From the NCBI RefSeq assembly GCF_022012475.1, contig NZ_JAKLWS010000035.1:1-45131 (forward strand): a stretch of DNA of 45,131 bases, in the 5' to 3' direction. The position numbers were made by a program, and so were the translations under genes. Below the pieces are notes generated by a model, which made no database searches, was not told the DNA's origin, and saw nothing but the letters and a program-made list of their open reading frames with translations. Source of the DNA: Rhodohalobacter sulfatireducens (GTDB taxonomy: Bacteria > Bacteroidota > Rhodothermia > Balneolales > Balneolaceae). Each line of letters begins with the position of its first letter. The first letter of the stretch is position 1. Shown in pieces: positions 44,664 to 45,131 of this stretch.

Positions 44664-44970
44664 TTTTGTTTGATTTGTTTCAAATCTCTCAGCTCTTCTC
44701 ACAATAAGTCTTACCTCTTTAATCAATAAGTTCGACAAAAGAATACCAGACACTTCAAAGCAATTTTTTAGAAAGGGAAATGTTTACACTTGGGTTTGTA
44801 TCCAAATTTTAAAGCATTGCAAATCAATGACTTAAAAGGATTATTATACCCTGGACTGGACCTGCCTGCCGTTCCCAACTTGTTCTCAATCAAAAACTTA
44901 ACTTTACTTCATAATCATTGATAATCATCAATCGAGATGCAGTCAGGCAGGGTCGAACCAACACTTACCT
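44664..44970. other. Intergenic region between convergent genes
   Basis: No gene is visible. Near the right end, on the minus strand directly after the GIY-YIG stop, the sequence GGTTCGACCCTGCC resembles a tRNA T-arm. A further out-of-frame tail reads VGSTLPDCISIDDYQ before a stop. A related CCTGCCTGCC motif lies at about 44858-44873. Confidence 0.5.
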
Positions 44971-45131
44971 TTACATCGATTTTAGAAATCTTTTCCCCGC
45001 TGCCGATTTTAGATACTTCTCGCGATTTCGTGCCTCCTTCCGATCTGGAAAAGACTCATAATAGATAAGTTTAAAAGGTCGATAGGGTTTTGTCGTTCTT
45101 TCATATCCATTTTGGTGTTCAGAAATACGCC
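44971..45131 (-). CDS. GIY-YIG nuclease family protein (3' part)
   Basis: The minus-strand frame from the window edge reads RISEHQNGYERTTKPYRPFK, LIYYESFPDRKEARNREKYL and KSAAGKRFLKSM before TAA at 44971-44973. This is the C-terminal half of the small GIY-YIG (UPF0213-like) nuclease domain, with the conserved Glu in the REKYLKS helix region and the RPFKLIYYE strand. The N-terminal GIY and YIG motifs lie outside the window. Such single-domain proteins in Bacteroidota are usually about 85-100 residues long and of unknown role. Confidence 0.85.
   Translation of the reverse strand, partial: RISEHQNGYERTTKPYRPFKLIYYESFPDRKEARNREKYLKSAAGKRFLKSM

Noticed and set aside
44940-44965. tRNA gene suggested by GGTTCGACCCTGCC
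   Set aside because: Only a T-arm-like piece is visible; no acceptor, D or anticodon arms could be placed around it.

Overview
This 45 kb window is chromosomal DNA of a Gram-negative bacterium of the Bacteroidota/Balneolota/Rhodothermota group. A Balneolota-like marine or salt-adapted organism fits best. The evidence is a cytochrome-b558-type succinate dehydrogenase (sdhCAB), a Bacteroidota-style RpoZ, DUF4296 and DUF4174 proteins, a sodium:solute symporter, an osmoprotectant ABC transporter and many acidic proteins. The taxonomic placement is inference from gene content only. No rRNA, tRNA or CRISPR array was recognised.

Layout. 1-3.8 kb: two tandem pilin-like genes and a PilC-like platform gene, bracketed by two copies of a dispersed palindrome-rich repeat. 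3.8-8.4 kb: an e(P4)-type acid phosphatase lipoprotein, a structured repeat between convergent genes, an exported DinB-fold protein, a membrane protein, a fatty-acid desaturase, then 1.1 kb of repeat-rich non-coding DNA. 8.4-14.2 kb: amidase, udk, coaX, an SDR, a DUF4296 lipoprotein and recQ. 14.4-19 kb: a repeat, an outer-membrane barrel protein and sdhCAB with a clear terminator. 19-25 kb: yigZ, a cobalamin adenosyltransferase, a 7-bp microsatellite, glmM, then the tight yicC-gmk-rpoZ-coaBC operon. 25-31 kb: a GT14-like glycosyltransferase, an SSS symporter, a GxxExxY pseudogene between inverted repeats, rdgB and a PfkB kinase, a small palindromic element, a DUF547 remnant and a glycosyltransferase broken by one in-frame stop. 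30.8-37.6 kb: a guanine-deaminase-like gene, a CoA-type Nudix hydrolase, a secreted protein, a coiled-coil protein, a feoA-feoA-feoB operon and an M50/CBS protease. 37.6-41.4 kb: a truncated REP-associated transposase with REP palindromes around an osmoprotectant transporter (ATPase plus fused binding protein-permease), then a Fic protein. 41.4-45.1 kb: a decayed secreted protein, a DUF4174 protein, a short membrane protein, a GT90 glycosyltransferase, an SH3-like membrane protein and the 3' end of a GIY-YIG gene.

Most genes are core metabolism. The unusual content is the compact pilin/PilC module with atypical prepilin N-termini, and the number of distinct palindromic repeat families: the GCCAC-ended elements with or without a GxxExxY gene, the REP/RAYT remnant, the triple palindrome and the duplicated hairpin between convergent genes. 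Several genes next to these repeats are decayed.
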